Positions 1 through 6,588 of a DNA stretch of 43,185 bases are shown in pieces. Location: contig QHWY01000104.1 in assembly GCA_003223875.1 (NCBI GenBank), positions 1-43,185 of the forward strand. The letters run 5' to 3'. The notes below the pieces were generated by a model. It saw only the letters and a list, made by a program, of their open reading frames with translations, searched no databases and was not told where the DNA came from. A program made the translations under genes and the position numbers. Numbering within the stretch: position 1 is the first letter of the stretch; every line of letters begins with the position of its first letter. This DNA is from Acidobacteriota bacterium (GTDB taxonomy: Bacteria; Acidobacteriota; Terriglobia; 20CM-2-55-15).

Positions 1-582
1 ACCGTATTCCCCAACACGACGCTGGGTAATCAACTCAAGCAGGTGGCGAAACTAATGAAGTTCAATCTCGGTTCGGGTGTCCCGGCTTTAACTCGTCAGA
101 TTTTTTTCTGTTCCTTGGGAGGCTTTGATACGCACCAGGGCCAGGTGAACACGCAGGCCACATTGCTGACGCAAGTCGGTAACGCGATGAAAGCGTTCTA
201 CGATGCCACCGTTGAGCTGCGGATCGAATCGCAGGGCGTCACTTTCACCCTGTCGGATTTTGGTCGCACTCTGCAACCGGCGGGATCGGCGGGCACCGTC
301 GGATCCGACCACGCATGGGGCAATCATCACCTCGTCATGGGTGGATCGGTCATCGGCGGCGACTTCTATGGTGTGAGTGGCCCCAACGGCACAGTTTTTC
401 CGACTCTCCAGTTGAGCGGCCCGGACGATACCGATACCCGCGGCCGATGGATACCGACAACGTCGGTCGATCAGTACGCGGCTACACTCGCAAGATGGTT
501 CGGAGTCGATGAGACAAACATCAATACGGTATTTCCACAACTGAGAAACTTTTCGACCCGGGATCTGAGGTTCATGATCTAG
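1..582 (+). CDS. DUF1501 domain-containing protein, C-terminal part
   Basis: The frame is open from the first base, so this is the 3' part of a gene whose start lies outside the window; 193 codons are visible. The residues fit the C-terminal half of DUF1501 proteins, which are usually exported and belong to the alkaline-phosphatase-like fold: GGFDTH (visible residues 40-45), LSDFGRT (84-90) and GSDHAWGNHH (101-110). Histidines and aspartates in these blocks are typical metal or structural positions of the family. In many acidobacteria and planctomycetes DUF1501 genes pair with DUF1800 genes; the partner would lie upstream and is not visible. An imperfect inverted repeat follows the stop. The family is secure, the biochemical role is unknown. 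Confidence 0.85.
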   Translation, partial: TVFPNTTLGNQLKQVAKLMKFNLGSGVPALTRQIFFCSLGGFDTHQGQVNTQATLLTQVGNAMKAFYDATVELRIESQGVTFTLSDFGRTLQPAGSAGTVGSDHAWGNHHLVMGGSVIGGDFYGVSGPNGTVFPTLQLSGPDDTDTRGRWIPTTSVDQYAATLARWFGVDETNINTVFPQLRNFSTRDLRFMI

Positions 583-587
583 GAAAT

Positions 588-651
588 GACAATTGAACAT
601 TCAACATTGGCAATTTTTGAAAGCTTTGTCATTGTTCAATGTTCCATTGTC
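588..651. repeat. Imperfect inverted repeat after the DUF1501 stop
   Basis: Two 26-nt arms (588-613 and 626-651) match at 22 of 26 positions when one is reverse-complemented. They are built from recurring words such as GAACATT and CAATG. It starts six bases after the stop codon and has no clear T-run, so a terminator role is uncertain. Confidence 0.6.
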
Positions 652-660
652 CTTTGAAGA

Positions 661-705
661 AATAAAAACCGGCCGGAGTTGAACATGGGAAAGATTCCAG
701 CCGGT
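661..705 (-). terminator. Intrinsic terminator of the 27-codon minus-strand ORF
   Basis: Reading the minus strand, a 10-bp stem (696-705 with 668-677, one G-U pair) with an 18-nt loop is followed by a U-rich run (UUUU-A-UU). It lies 23 nt downstream of the stop codon of the small minus-strand ORF, which supports that ORF being the end of a real transcription unit. Confidence 0.7.
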
Positions 706-727
706 GAAGAACTCTCTTTTTAGAGTA

Positions 728-811
728 CTAGTCGAGGAAGCTTGCGCTGGAATCAGGGGCAATCTTTGATTCGAGTTCTTCAATCTCGATCGTCATGTCA
801 TTGTCTAGCAT
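728..811 (-). CDS. Predicted 27-aa acidic peptide, unknown function
   Basis: This ORF has 27 codons. ATG at 811 is preceded by AAGGAG with a 6-nt spacer, and an intrinsic terminator lies 23 nt past the stop, so it has the signals of a free-standing gene. The peptide contains IEIEELESKIAPD and ends in SASFLD. It carries eight acidic residues and one lysine, and has no membrane segment and no cysteine. It could be a small regulatory protein or a peptide precursor (leader-like acidic N-terminus with a Ser-rich tail), but no modification enzyme is visible nearby and I recognise no family. It diverges from another tiny ORF at 910-960. The gene signals are clear; the function is unknown. Confidence 0.5.
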   Translation of the reverse strand: MLDNDMTIEIEELESKIAPDSSASFLD

Positions 812-909
812 TGTCGTCTCCTTGGATTCAAAGTTGTTTCTTTTCTTAGATGGAGCAAATTGTGTTGCCCAATCTGTTCAATTAAGTGGGTGGAGGAGGT
901 ACTGAAAGT

Positions 910-960
910 ATGGGTAATACAGGAATTTTTATGCGAGTGCGGATGACCGAGAATCAGTGA
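910..960 (+). CDS. Predicted 16-aa peptide with a near-perfect Shine-Dalgarno
   Basis: ATG at 910 follows GGAGGAGGT (ending at 900) with a 9-nt spacer, one of the best ribosome-binding sites in the window. The 16 codons give a slightly basic peptide (MGNTGIFMRVRMTENQ) and end at TGA 958-960, 14 nt before the convergent 3' end of the amidohydrolase-like gene. Its length is below what can be judged by composition. It may be a microprotein, a leader peptide or chance. It diverges from the 27-aa ORF across a 98-bp gap that could hold both promoters. Confidence 0.3.
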   Translation: MGNTGIFMRVRMTENQ

Positions 961-974
961 TTCAGTTCAAAGTT

Positions 975-2066
975 TCATCGCAACGCTTGGCCGGAGCGCG
1001 CGTTCGTAGGTTGTCCGTCTTTAAGAGCCAGTGTCCCATTTACGAAGACATATTTCAGGCCGGTTGATGGAAGGGTGGGATTGAACACCACAATATCCGC
1101 GGGAACACTCTTTCGTAAGACGCCTCGTTCCCTCAAGGCAATGCGCGCTGCAGGCAAGCCGGTCAGTTTCAGGATGACCCGCTCGAGTGTCACCGCCTTG
1201 TCATCGCGAAGAAATTGTGCGAACGAGATTGCCGTCGAGGGGTTTTGCAACATGCTTCGAAGTTCCCGGCCGGATTCGGTAAATGAGTAGATGTGAGAAC
1301 CGACATCAATTCCTTGCATTCGAGCCTTGTCCAGATCTGCAAGTACCGTTGCAGTGAGTTTGTTTAAGGAAAGCTGAAGCGTCACCTTGGCAGTGCGCGC
1401 AAGCTCGAGCGGCTCATGAATTGTTACGTCGCGCGGATGGACAAACAGCGAGCCCCCGAACCGGGCGGCGGCTTTCGCCAGCGCCGACAGCTCATCGGTT
1501 GTGCTGAATGACGCGGGTTCACTGCGAAGATCGGAAGCCAGACCGAACGCTCCTTGGCGCATCGCGTTTTCCACGAGTTCTCCCATTCGCCGGATCTCAT
1601 CCTCGTTTGCGGAACGCTTATAGTCTGGGCCCATGATCTGCCGGCGTACGGTGCTGTGGCCCACCAGCATCGCAACGTTCACGCCGGGCGGCTTCTCATC
1701 AAACGGCTGCATAAACTCTTCGATCAAGTACGGACCCGTACCATCCGAACCGAGAATCGCTGTTGTTATGCCTTGTGAGATGGATGACGTAGCGCCGACG
1801 TCTTTCTCGAGAGCCGCCACCGAGAGATTTTCAAGATCAACGAATCCCGGAGCGACAATCATGCTCTTCACATTCAGAAGCGTTTCTCCGGCGGCCGGCT
1901 TGAATAGACCGATATCGGCGATCTTTCCGTCACGAATGCGCACATTGCCGGTGAAGCGACTTTTTCCGCTTCCGTCGAGGATGATGCCGTTCACGAGAAC
2001 GAGGTCTTCTGCGAATGCCGAACAGACAAGAAGCAATATCAAGAGGAATAATCGTAGGAGGCGCAT
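975..2066 (-). CDS. Exported amidohydrolase-like protein (D-aminoacylase-type), probably inactive
   Basis: This predicted 363-aa protein belongs to the metal-dependent amidohydrolase superfamily and resembles N-acyl-D-amino-acid deacylases: an N-terminal beta-sandwich start (LVNGIILDGSG), GHSTVRRQIMG, a GAFGLASDL block and a C-terminal KSVPADIVVFNP segment. I start it at ATG 2066 because this gives a clean signal peptide (residues 1-19, cut near AFA-ED); a longer frame exists but would run into the divergent FAH gene. The canonical PGFIDxHxH metal site reads PGFVDLENL (73-81), so both histidines are gone, and the protein is about 120 aa shorter than D-aminoacylases. It therefore looks like a secreted pseudoenzyme or a protein with a changed role. 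Confidence 0.75.
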   Translation of the reverse strand: MRLLRLFLLILLLVCSAFAEDLVLVNGIILDGSGKSRFTGNVRIRDGKIADIGLFKPAAGETLLNVKSMIVAPGFVDLENLSVAALEKDVGATSSISQGITTAILGSDGTGPYLIEEFMQPFDEKPPGVNVAMLVGHSTVRRQIMGPDYKRSANEDEIRRMGELVENAMRQGAFGLASDLRSEPASFSTTDELSALAKAAARFGGSLFVHPRDVTIHEPLELARTAKVTLQLSLNKLTATVLADLDKARMQGIDVGSHIYSFTESGRELRSMLQNPSTAISFAQFLRDDKAVTLERVILKLTGLPAARIALRERGVLRKSVPADIVVFNPTLPSTGLKYVFVNGTLALKDGQPTNARSGQALR

Positions 2067-2074
2067 GTTACACT
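2066..2074 (+). promoter_or_regulatory. Extended -10 element for the FAH gene
   Basis: TGTTACACT (TGnTAnnnT pattern) ends 10 nt before ATG 2085, and no Shine-Dalgarno is present. This predicts a leader of only a few bases. The element lies in the 18-bp gap to the divergent amidohydrolase gene. Confidence 0.4.
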
Positions 2075-2084
2075 CTGCGGCATT

Positions 2085-2870
2085 ATGACAACGGTTACGA
2101 AAATCACAAAATATGTCCGCTACTCCGCAGCGGGAAACACATCCTATGGAATTCTCGAAAACGACCTCATTCGGGAGCTCCATGGCGACATTTTCGCTGG
2201 TGCGGAACCGACGGGTAAAACTCTAGCGCTTCGCGACGTAAAACTGCTCGCGCCGTGCGACCCAAGAAACGTCGCAGCGGTCGGCCGAAATTACAAGAGT
2301 CATATTGTCGATCGGAATATCCAGCCGGCTCCGTTTCCGGGACTGTTCTGGAAGCCATGCTCCTCGATCATCGGAACGGAAGAAAACATTCTGCTGCCGG
2401 AAGGCGCTCAAAATGTGCATTACGAAGCCGAGATGGTCGTCGTGATCGGTAAAAAGACCAGAAGCGTCACGCCGGCCGACGCCGCCAAACACATTTTCGG
2501 AATCACGGCCGGAAACGATGTGAGCGAACGCGACTGGCAGAAAAACGATTTGCAATGGTTCCGCGCGAAGGGCTCTGACACATTTGCTGCATTAGGCCCT
2601 GCTGTTGTCACAGGACTCGACTACAACAATTTGTTGGTGGAAAGCCGCGTGAACGGCGAAGTCAGGCAATCGGGTCGAACCAGCGAACTGATTTTCTCGG
2701 TCGATATGGTTATCAGCTACATCAGCCAATTTGCAACATTGATGCCCGGCGACGTGATCTATACAGGCACCCCGGGTACAACGAAGCCCATGCAGCCCGG
2801 CGATGTGATCGAGATTGAAGTCGAAGGCGTCGGGGTACTCCGTAATCGTGTGTCAAAGCGGCAACAGTAA
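2085..2870 (+). CDS. Fumarylacetoacetate hydrolase (FAH) family protein
   Basis: This 261-aa protein is of the FAH/2-hydroxyhepta-2,4-diene-1,7-dioate isomerase family. These metal enzymes cleave or isomerise beta-keto or hydroxy-dienoate acids in aromatic or sugar-acid catabolism, or decarboxylate oxaloacetate. The metal-binding set is present: E114 and E116 in HYEAEMVVVIGK and D145 in NDVSERD. RNYKSH (68-73) and the C-terminal TGTPGTT and PGDVIEIEVEGVG blocks are typical. The length matches the short single-domain group. No aromatic-catabolism gene lies beside it, so the substrate cannot be named. The transketolase gene follows on the same strand after 13 nt, suggesting cotranscription. Confidence 0.9.
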   Translation: MTTVTKITKYVRYSAAGNTSYGILENDLIRELHGDIFAGAEPTGKTLALRDVKLLAPCDPRNVAAVGRNYKSHIVDRNIQPAPFPGLFWKPCSSIIGTEENILLPEGAQNVHYEAEMVVVIGKKTRSVTPADAAKHIFGITAGNDVSERDWQKNDLQWFRAKGSDTFAALGPAVVTGLDYNNLLVESRVNGEVRQSGRTSELIFSVDMVISYISQFATLMPGDVIYTGTPGTTKPMQPGDVIEIEVEGVGVLRNRVSKRQQ

Positions 2871-2883
2871 ACGCCGGCATAAA

Positions 2884-4728
2884 ATGAAACAGATGCCTAC
2901 AGCCATAGATACGTTGAAGGAAAAAGGTAGACGGCTGAGGATCCTTTCCTTGAAAGCCACGACTGAAGCGGGTTCAGGCCATCCATCATCCTGCTTATCG
3001 GCGGCAGACCTCATGTCGGTGATCTTCTTCAATGAGATGCGTTTTGACCCCACCGATCCGCGGAATCCGGCGAACGACCGGTTCGTTTTGTCGAAGGGGC
3101 ATGCGGCTCCGCTGTTGTGGGCGGCCTATGCTGAGGCAGGCATTATTAGTGAAAAGGACGTTCTCACGCTCCGTCAGCTGGATAGCAACCTCGAAGGACA
3201 TCCAACGCCCAGAATGCCTTGGGTTGATGTGGCAACCGGCTCTCTGGGGCAAGGGCTTTCGGCGGGCTTAGGTAATGCCTTAGCCGCACATCTAGACGGA
3301 CTCCCTTACACCACATATGTGCTTCTCGGCGATGGTGAGTGCGCGGAAGGATCGGTATGGGAGGCGGCGGCCCTGGCGAGCTACTACAAAGCGTCTAATC
3401 TGTACGCCGTCATCGATGTGAACGGTCTTGGACAGAGCCAGCACACGATGGATCAATTCGATGTGAATCGCTTCGCGAACAAATTTCGAGCCTTCGGCTG
3501 GTTCGCCACGATTATCGATGGCCACAATTACACCCAGATCATTGATGCGTTCGAGCAGTGCCGCCGAGACGGGGGCTCCCAACCGCGGGTGGTCGTAGCA
3601 AAAACCTTCAAGGGCAAGGGCGTGTCGATGCTCGAAAACCTCGATGGATGGCACGGCAAGCCGGTTCCAAAACAAGATCTTCCCAGGGTTCTCGAAGAGC
3701 TTTCAAAACCACTGGGCCCAAACGAATTCAAACCCAATCCCAGGAAGGGGGCATCTCCTCCTCCGCAGGGTGATCGCAGCCTACAGATCACAATTAACCG
3801 GAAATTGGGAGAACCGGCGGCAACACGCGAGGCATATGGTGACGCGCTGGTGAAAATTGCCGAAAAGCAGCCTCGGGTTATCGCTTTGGATGGTGATACA
3901 AAGAATTCTACCTATTCCGAAAAACTCCTCAAGGTCCATCCGGAACGATTTTTGGAGATGTTCATTGCCGAACAGAATATGGTCGATGTCGCAATGGGAC
4001 TCGCTGCACGCGGAAAGATTCCGTTCGTCTCGACGTTTGCCTGCTTCTTGACGCGCGCCTATGACCAGATTCGAATGGCCGGCATTTCGCAATCGAACGT
4101 GAAGTTTTGCGGATCACATGCCGGGGTTTCGATCGGAGAAGACGGCCCATCGCAAATGGGTTTGGAAGATCTGGCGATTTTCCGAGCCATTCCAGGATCG
4201 GTCGTCTTGTATCCATCGGATGCTGTATCGACCGAACACCTTGTCGTTGAAGCCGCTCGCCATCGGGGAATTTGTTACATCCGAACGACACGGCCGAAAA
4301 CGCCTGTGGTGTATGCAAATGACGAAGGATTCCCGATTGGTGGATCGAAGGTTCTGCGTCAGTCGGCGGCAGATCGCGCAACAGTGATTGCGGCGGGGAT
4401 CACCTTACATGAAGCGCTAAAAGCGGCATCGAAATTGGAATCCGCCGGCACGCCGATTCGAGTCATTGATGCGTACTCTGTCAAACCAATCGATACGCAA
4501 ACGATTTTGAGAGCGGCGAAAGACACGGGAGGTCGCGTCGTCGTTGTCGAAGACCACTATGAAGAAGGTGGGCTCGGCGATGCTGTGCTGAATGCAGTGG
4601 GGAACCAGGCAAAAGTCCTGAAACTGGCGGTTCGTGAGATTCCGCGTTCCGGTCCGCCAGAAGCGCTGTTAGAAAAATACGGAATCAGCGCGAGCCGTAT
4701 TGTCGACGCCGTGAGAGGCTTACTGTAG
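2884..4728 (+). CDS. tkt: Transketolase
   Basis: This is a full-length single-chain thiamine-diphosphate transketolase (614 aa from ATG 2884; ATG 2893 is an alternative). It transfers a two-carbon ketol unit between sugar phosphates in the non-oxidative pentose phosphate pathway. Visible features are the N-terminal SGHPSSCLSAADL block (31-43), the ThDP/Mg motif LGDGECAEGS (148-157), the Pyr-domain stretch IGEDGPSQMGLEDLA and the C-terminal transketolase domain (VVVVEDHYEEGGLG). The length is close to the animal/archaeal-like group of about 620 aa rather than the 660-aa E. coli type. Its TAG stop lies inside a palindromic repeat that begins at 4724. Confidence 0.95.
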   Translation: MKQMPTAIDTLKEKGRRLRILSLKATTEAGSGHPSSCLSAADLMSVIFFNEMRFDPTDPRNPANDRFVLSKGHAAPLLWAAYAEAGIISEKDVLTLRQLDSNLEGHPTPRMPWVDVATGSLGQGLSAGLGNALAAHLDGLPYTTYVLLGDGECAEGSVWEAAALASYYKASNLYAVIDVNGLGQSQHTMDQFDVNRFANKFRAFGWFATIIDGHNYTQIIDAFEQCRRDGGSQPRVVVAKTFKGKGVSMLENLDGWHGKPVPKQDLPRVLEELSKPLGPNEFKPNPRKGASPPPQGDRSLQITINRKLGEPAATREAYGDALVKIAEKQPRVIALDGDTKNSTYSEKLLKVHPERFLEMFIAEQNMVDVAMGLAARGKIPFVSTFACFLTRAYDQIRMAGISQSNVKFCGSHAGVSIGEDGPSQMGLEDLAIFRAIPGSVVLYPSDAVSTEHLVVEAARHRGICYIRTTRPKTPVVYANDEGFPIGGSKVLRQSAADRATVIAAGITLHEALKAASKLESAGTPIRVIDAYSVKPIDTQTILRAAKDTGGRVVVVEDHYEEGGLGDAVLNAVGNQAKVLKLAVREIPRSGPPEALLEKYGISASRIVDAVRGLL

Positions 4729-4797
4729 CGGCGATCTATGACCGCCGGCAACGCTCCGGACCGTGAGATCGTCGGGCGGTCATAGACCGCCGCTACA
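4724..4797. repeat. REP-like palindromic repeat, copy 1
   Basis: The ends TGTAGCGGCG and CGCCGCTACA are inverted, and each arm contains its own small palindrome, best in the right arm (GGCGGTCATAGACCGCC). The core contains GAGATCGTCGG, shared with copy 2 at 24513. The first bases form the transketolase stop codon. The fold would be a stable mRNA 3' hairpin. Confidence 0.8.
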
Positions 4798-4813
4798 GGA
4801 TTGAGAGAGAGGT

Positions 4814-5287
4814 ATGTCACAAACGAATATTAAAAAAGAATCGCTGTCTTCGGAAGTACGGGTGTTTGTGGAGGTCGATGGCAATCCTGTCGGCTGTTTG
4901 AATCTCGACGTCAACCGACTCTGGCCTCTGATCAATCACCGTAAGCGGGATCATGTGCCGGTCGAATGGATGGATCCGGCAAAGTTCGATTCGATCATGC
5001 GTGCCGCGGTAATAAAAAAGCTCATTGCGCGCCTCGAGACTCATCTCTACCGCGCACTAGGGGATGAGATGGTCAAAGCGGAACTGGATGTTGAAAGTTT
5101 TAAGCTGAAGGCTGAGGCCGCCGCTCAAACATTCGGGAGGACGGAAACGGAAATAGAAAAATTAGTTCTCGAGACGGACCGAGTGCCATTAGATTTTTAC
5201 TCCTTCTTTTGGGACTACCTGCTCGATGACCGTGATGTTACCGATTTAAAGAAGGAGTGGAAGGCATGGGATACTCGGCCTCGATAA
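4814..5287 (+). CDS. Hypothetical protein, 157 aa
   Basis: ATG 4814 has a purine-rich GAGAGAGG just upstream. The protein is soluble, charged and without signal peptide or membrane segments. It contains an N-terminal stretch with VEVDGNPVGCLNLDVNRLWP (residues 18-37), a middle helical region (AAVIKKLIARLETHLYRALG) and a glutamate/lysine-rich helical second half. I do not recognise a family. The 3' end overlaps the convergent queF gene by 50 bp. It follows copy 1 of the palindromic repeat by 16 nt, so it may be expressed by read-through from the transketolase transcript. Confidence 0.7.
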   Translation: MSQTNIKKESLSSEVRVFVEVDGNPVGCLNLDVNRLWPLINHRKRDHVPVEWMDPAKFDSIMRAAVIKKLIARLETHLYRALGDEMVKAELDVESFKLKAEAAAQTFGRTETEIEKLVLETDRVPLDFYSFFWDYLLDDRDVTDLKKEWKAWDTRPR

Positions 5288-5642
5288 CGGACTTCATCCC
5301 ACCCCGTGTGTTGAACTCTCCGGTTACTTTGGCGGATACCGGTTGGCAAATCTTGACGATGTCCCGAAGGATACGATTTACCGCATTTTCGTAGAAAATT
5401 CCGAGGTTCCGGTAAGCTAGGAAGTATCCCTTCAACGATTTCAATTCAAGGCAAAGCTTGTCCGGACGATAGCGAATCGTGATGGTGCCGAAATCGGGCA
5501 AGCCGGTCTTCGGACATATGGAAGTAAATTCCGGCATCGCGATAGTGATTTGGTAGCCGGGAAATTGATTGGGCCAGCATTCGATGGGGGGAAGTTCTAC
5601 GTCAATGCCAGATTTCGCGTGACTTTCGGTGTACTCGGGCAT
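5238..5642 (-). CDS. queF: NADPH-dependent 7-cyano-7-deazaguanine (preQ0) reductase
   Basis: QueF reduces the nitrile of preQ0 to the aminomethyl of preQ1, a step in queuosine biosynthesis. This 134-aa protein is of the short (unimodular) type. The catalytic Cys43 sits in PEFTSICPKTGLPDFG, with Asp50 as acid/base and Glu66 in LELKSLK for substrate recognition. The start at ATG 5642 fits the family length, and TGTTATAGT ends 6 nt before it, implying a leaderless message. The frame stays open upstream through a terminator hairpin, which is unlikely to be coding. The 3' end overlaps the convergent hypothetical gene by 50 bp. No other queuosine genes are in the window. Confidence 0.93.
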   Translation of the reverse strand: MPEYTESHAKSGIDVELPPIECWPNQFPGYQITIAMPEFTSICPKTGLPDFGTITIRYRPDKLCLELKSLKGYFLAYRNLGIFYENAVNRILRDIVKICQPVSAKVTGEFNTRGGMKSVIEAEYPMPSTPSLNR

Positions 5643-5648
5643 CAATTG

Positions 5649-5657
5649 ACTATAACA
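5649..5657 (-). promoter_or_regulatory. Extended -10 promoter of queF
   Basis: TGTTATAGT on the minus strand ends 6 nt before the queF ATG. There is no Shine-Dalgarno. It lies inside the U-rich tail of the upstream terminator, separating the RNA unit from queF. Confidence 0.5.
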
Positions 5658-5698
5658 AAAAGCAAAACGGCCCTTGGGGCTCCAATACCCCAAGGGCC
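5658..5698 (-). terminator. Strong intrinsic terminator upstream of queF
   Basis: A perfect 11-bp stem (5688-5698 with 5669-5679; GGCCCTTGGGG on both strands) with an 8-nt loop is followed on the minus strand by GTTTTGCTTTTTG. The plus strand reads only TTTCCC after the stem, so minus is the likelier direction. It ends a transcript that starts between here and dsbA. Confidence 0.8.
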
Positions 5699-5868
5699 TT
5701 TCCCTAGTCTCCTTCATTGCCACAATCCGATGCCGCGGCAACCGACATCCTGTCTGTTTGGGATCCCTCCCCAAGGGCGAGCTTCCTGCCACCGAGCGTG
5801 GTCAACTACCGTCCCTGGCTGGAGTAGCCAACTGCTACTAGGAAATTCGTCTCGAATGAGACCGACGC
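5658..5868 (-). ncRNA. Candidate structured non-coding RNA upstream of queF
   Basis: Between the divergent dsbA and queF genes, the minus strand has no convincing protein but many pairing segments and ends in a strong terminator. Visible pairings are a closing helix TTTCC(C)TAG (5' side near 5844) with CTAGGGAAA (near 5703), CTCC with GGAG, GCCA with TGGC, and local hairpins AGTAGC-AGTTG-GCTACT (near 5830), CCAC-GTGG (near 5800) and TTGGG-CCCAA (near 5768). The 5' end is not defined; weak promoter-like sequences lie at 5870-5910. It could be a 6S-like or lineage-specific RNA, or an attenuated leader; it does not match the preQ1, cobalamin, TPP, SRP or RNase P consensus that I know. Confidence 0.45.
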
Positions 5869-5925
5869 GATTCTCACTTCGAGGCATATCCATTGCAAGA
5901 TATTTTTACAAAAAAATTCGAGGAC

Positions 5926-5934
5926 TGCTAGTAT
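5926..5934 (+). promoter_or_regulatory. Extended -10 promoter of dsbA-VKOR
   Basis: TGCTAGTAT ends 6 nt before ATG 5941 and no Shine-Dalgarno is present, so a leaderless transcript is predicted. Confidence 0.45.
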
Positions 5935-5940
5935 GACAGC

Positions 5941-6588
5941 ATGCCAAAAATTTTGAAACCCCTGGTCGTGATCGTCCTGGCTGTAGCCGTGGCGGCGGGC
6001 GCCGCCGTCTACTTGAGCCGTCAAGCCGATCAGCCGGAAGAAACTGCCGCGCCAACCCACGCAGATATCAAAGGCGGCGGTCATATTCGCGGCCCCGAAA
6101 AGGCGTCCTTGACCCTGGTCGAGTTTGGCGATTACCAATGCCCAAGCTGCGGAGCTTATCATCCCCTGGTGAAAGAAATCCAGAACCGGTATCCGCAACA
6201 ACTCCGCCTGGAGTTCCACCACTTCCCGCTCGTCAGTATTCATCCGAATTCGATGCTGGCTTCCAAAGCAGCAGAGGCTGCGGGCGAACAAGGCCGTTAC
6301 TGGGAGATGCACGACGCGCTTTTCGAACATCAGCGAGAGTGGTCGGACAGCCCAAACGCCGAACCGATATTCGTCGCGCTAGCGAGCCAGATGGGTCTGG
6401 ACAGCAACAAATTCATGCAAGGTTTGCGATCGCCTCAATTGCAGGACCGAATACTTCGCGACGTGGAGCAGGGTCAGAATGCGAAGGTTGATGCGGTTCC
6501 GACGTTCTTCATCAACGGAGAGCGAGTTCACATCAAGTTGAGCATGGAAGATTTCGTTCAAGTCATCCAAGCCCATCTTCCGAAATGA
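5941..6588 (+). CDS. Membrane-anchored DsbA-family thiol oxidoreductase
   Basis: The 215-aa protein has an N-terminal membrane anchor or uncleaved signal (residues 4-25), a short linker and a thioredoxin fold with a helical insertion, as in DsbA/BdbD-type proteins. The redox motif is CPSC (67-70) within FGDYQCPSCGAYHP, and the cis-proline loop is VPTFFINGE near 184-192. It should oxidise cysteines of exported proteins outside the inner membrane. The next gene, encoding VKOR, overlaps it by 4 nt (ATGA) and is the expected re-oxidant, so the two form a disulfide-forming pair. The Ccm operon nearby also handles exported cysteine proteins. Confidence 0.92.
   Translation: MPKILKPLVVIVLAVAVAAGAAVYLSRQADQPEETAAPTHADIKGGGHIRGPEKASLTLVEFGDYQCPSCGAYHPLVKEIQNRYPQQLRLEFHHFPLVSIHPNSMLASKAAEAAGEQGRYWEMHDALFEHQREWSDSPNAEPIFVALASQMGLDSNKFMQGLRSPQLQDRILRDVEQGQNAKVDAVPTFFINGERVHIKLSMEDFVQVIQAHLPK

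Noticed and set aside
88..600. Long minus-strand ORF opposite the DUF1501 gene
   Set aside because: It is antisense to a conserved coding region, has no Shine-Dalgarno or promoter and no recognisable motif.
728..811. Naming the 27-aa peptide a lanthipeptide, lasso or PQQ-type precursor
   Set aside because: No modification enzyme, transporter or diagnostic motif is present in the visible neighbourhood.
4724..4797. CRISPR array from repeated GCGGTC words
   Set aside because: Copies are far apart, palindromic and without regular spacers or cas genes.
5643..5792. N-terminal extension of queF in the same frame, giving 184 aa
   Set aside because: The extra codons run through a perfect terminator hairpin and an extended -10; the family starts near ATG 5642.
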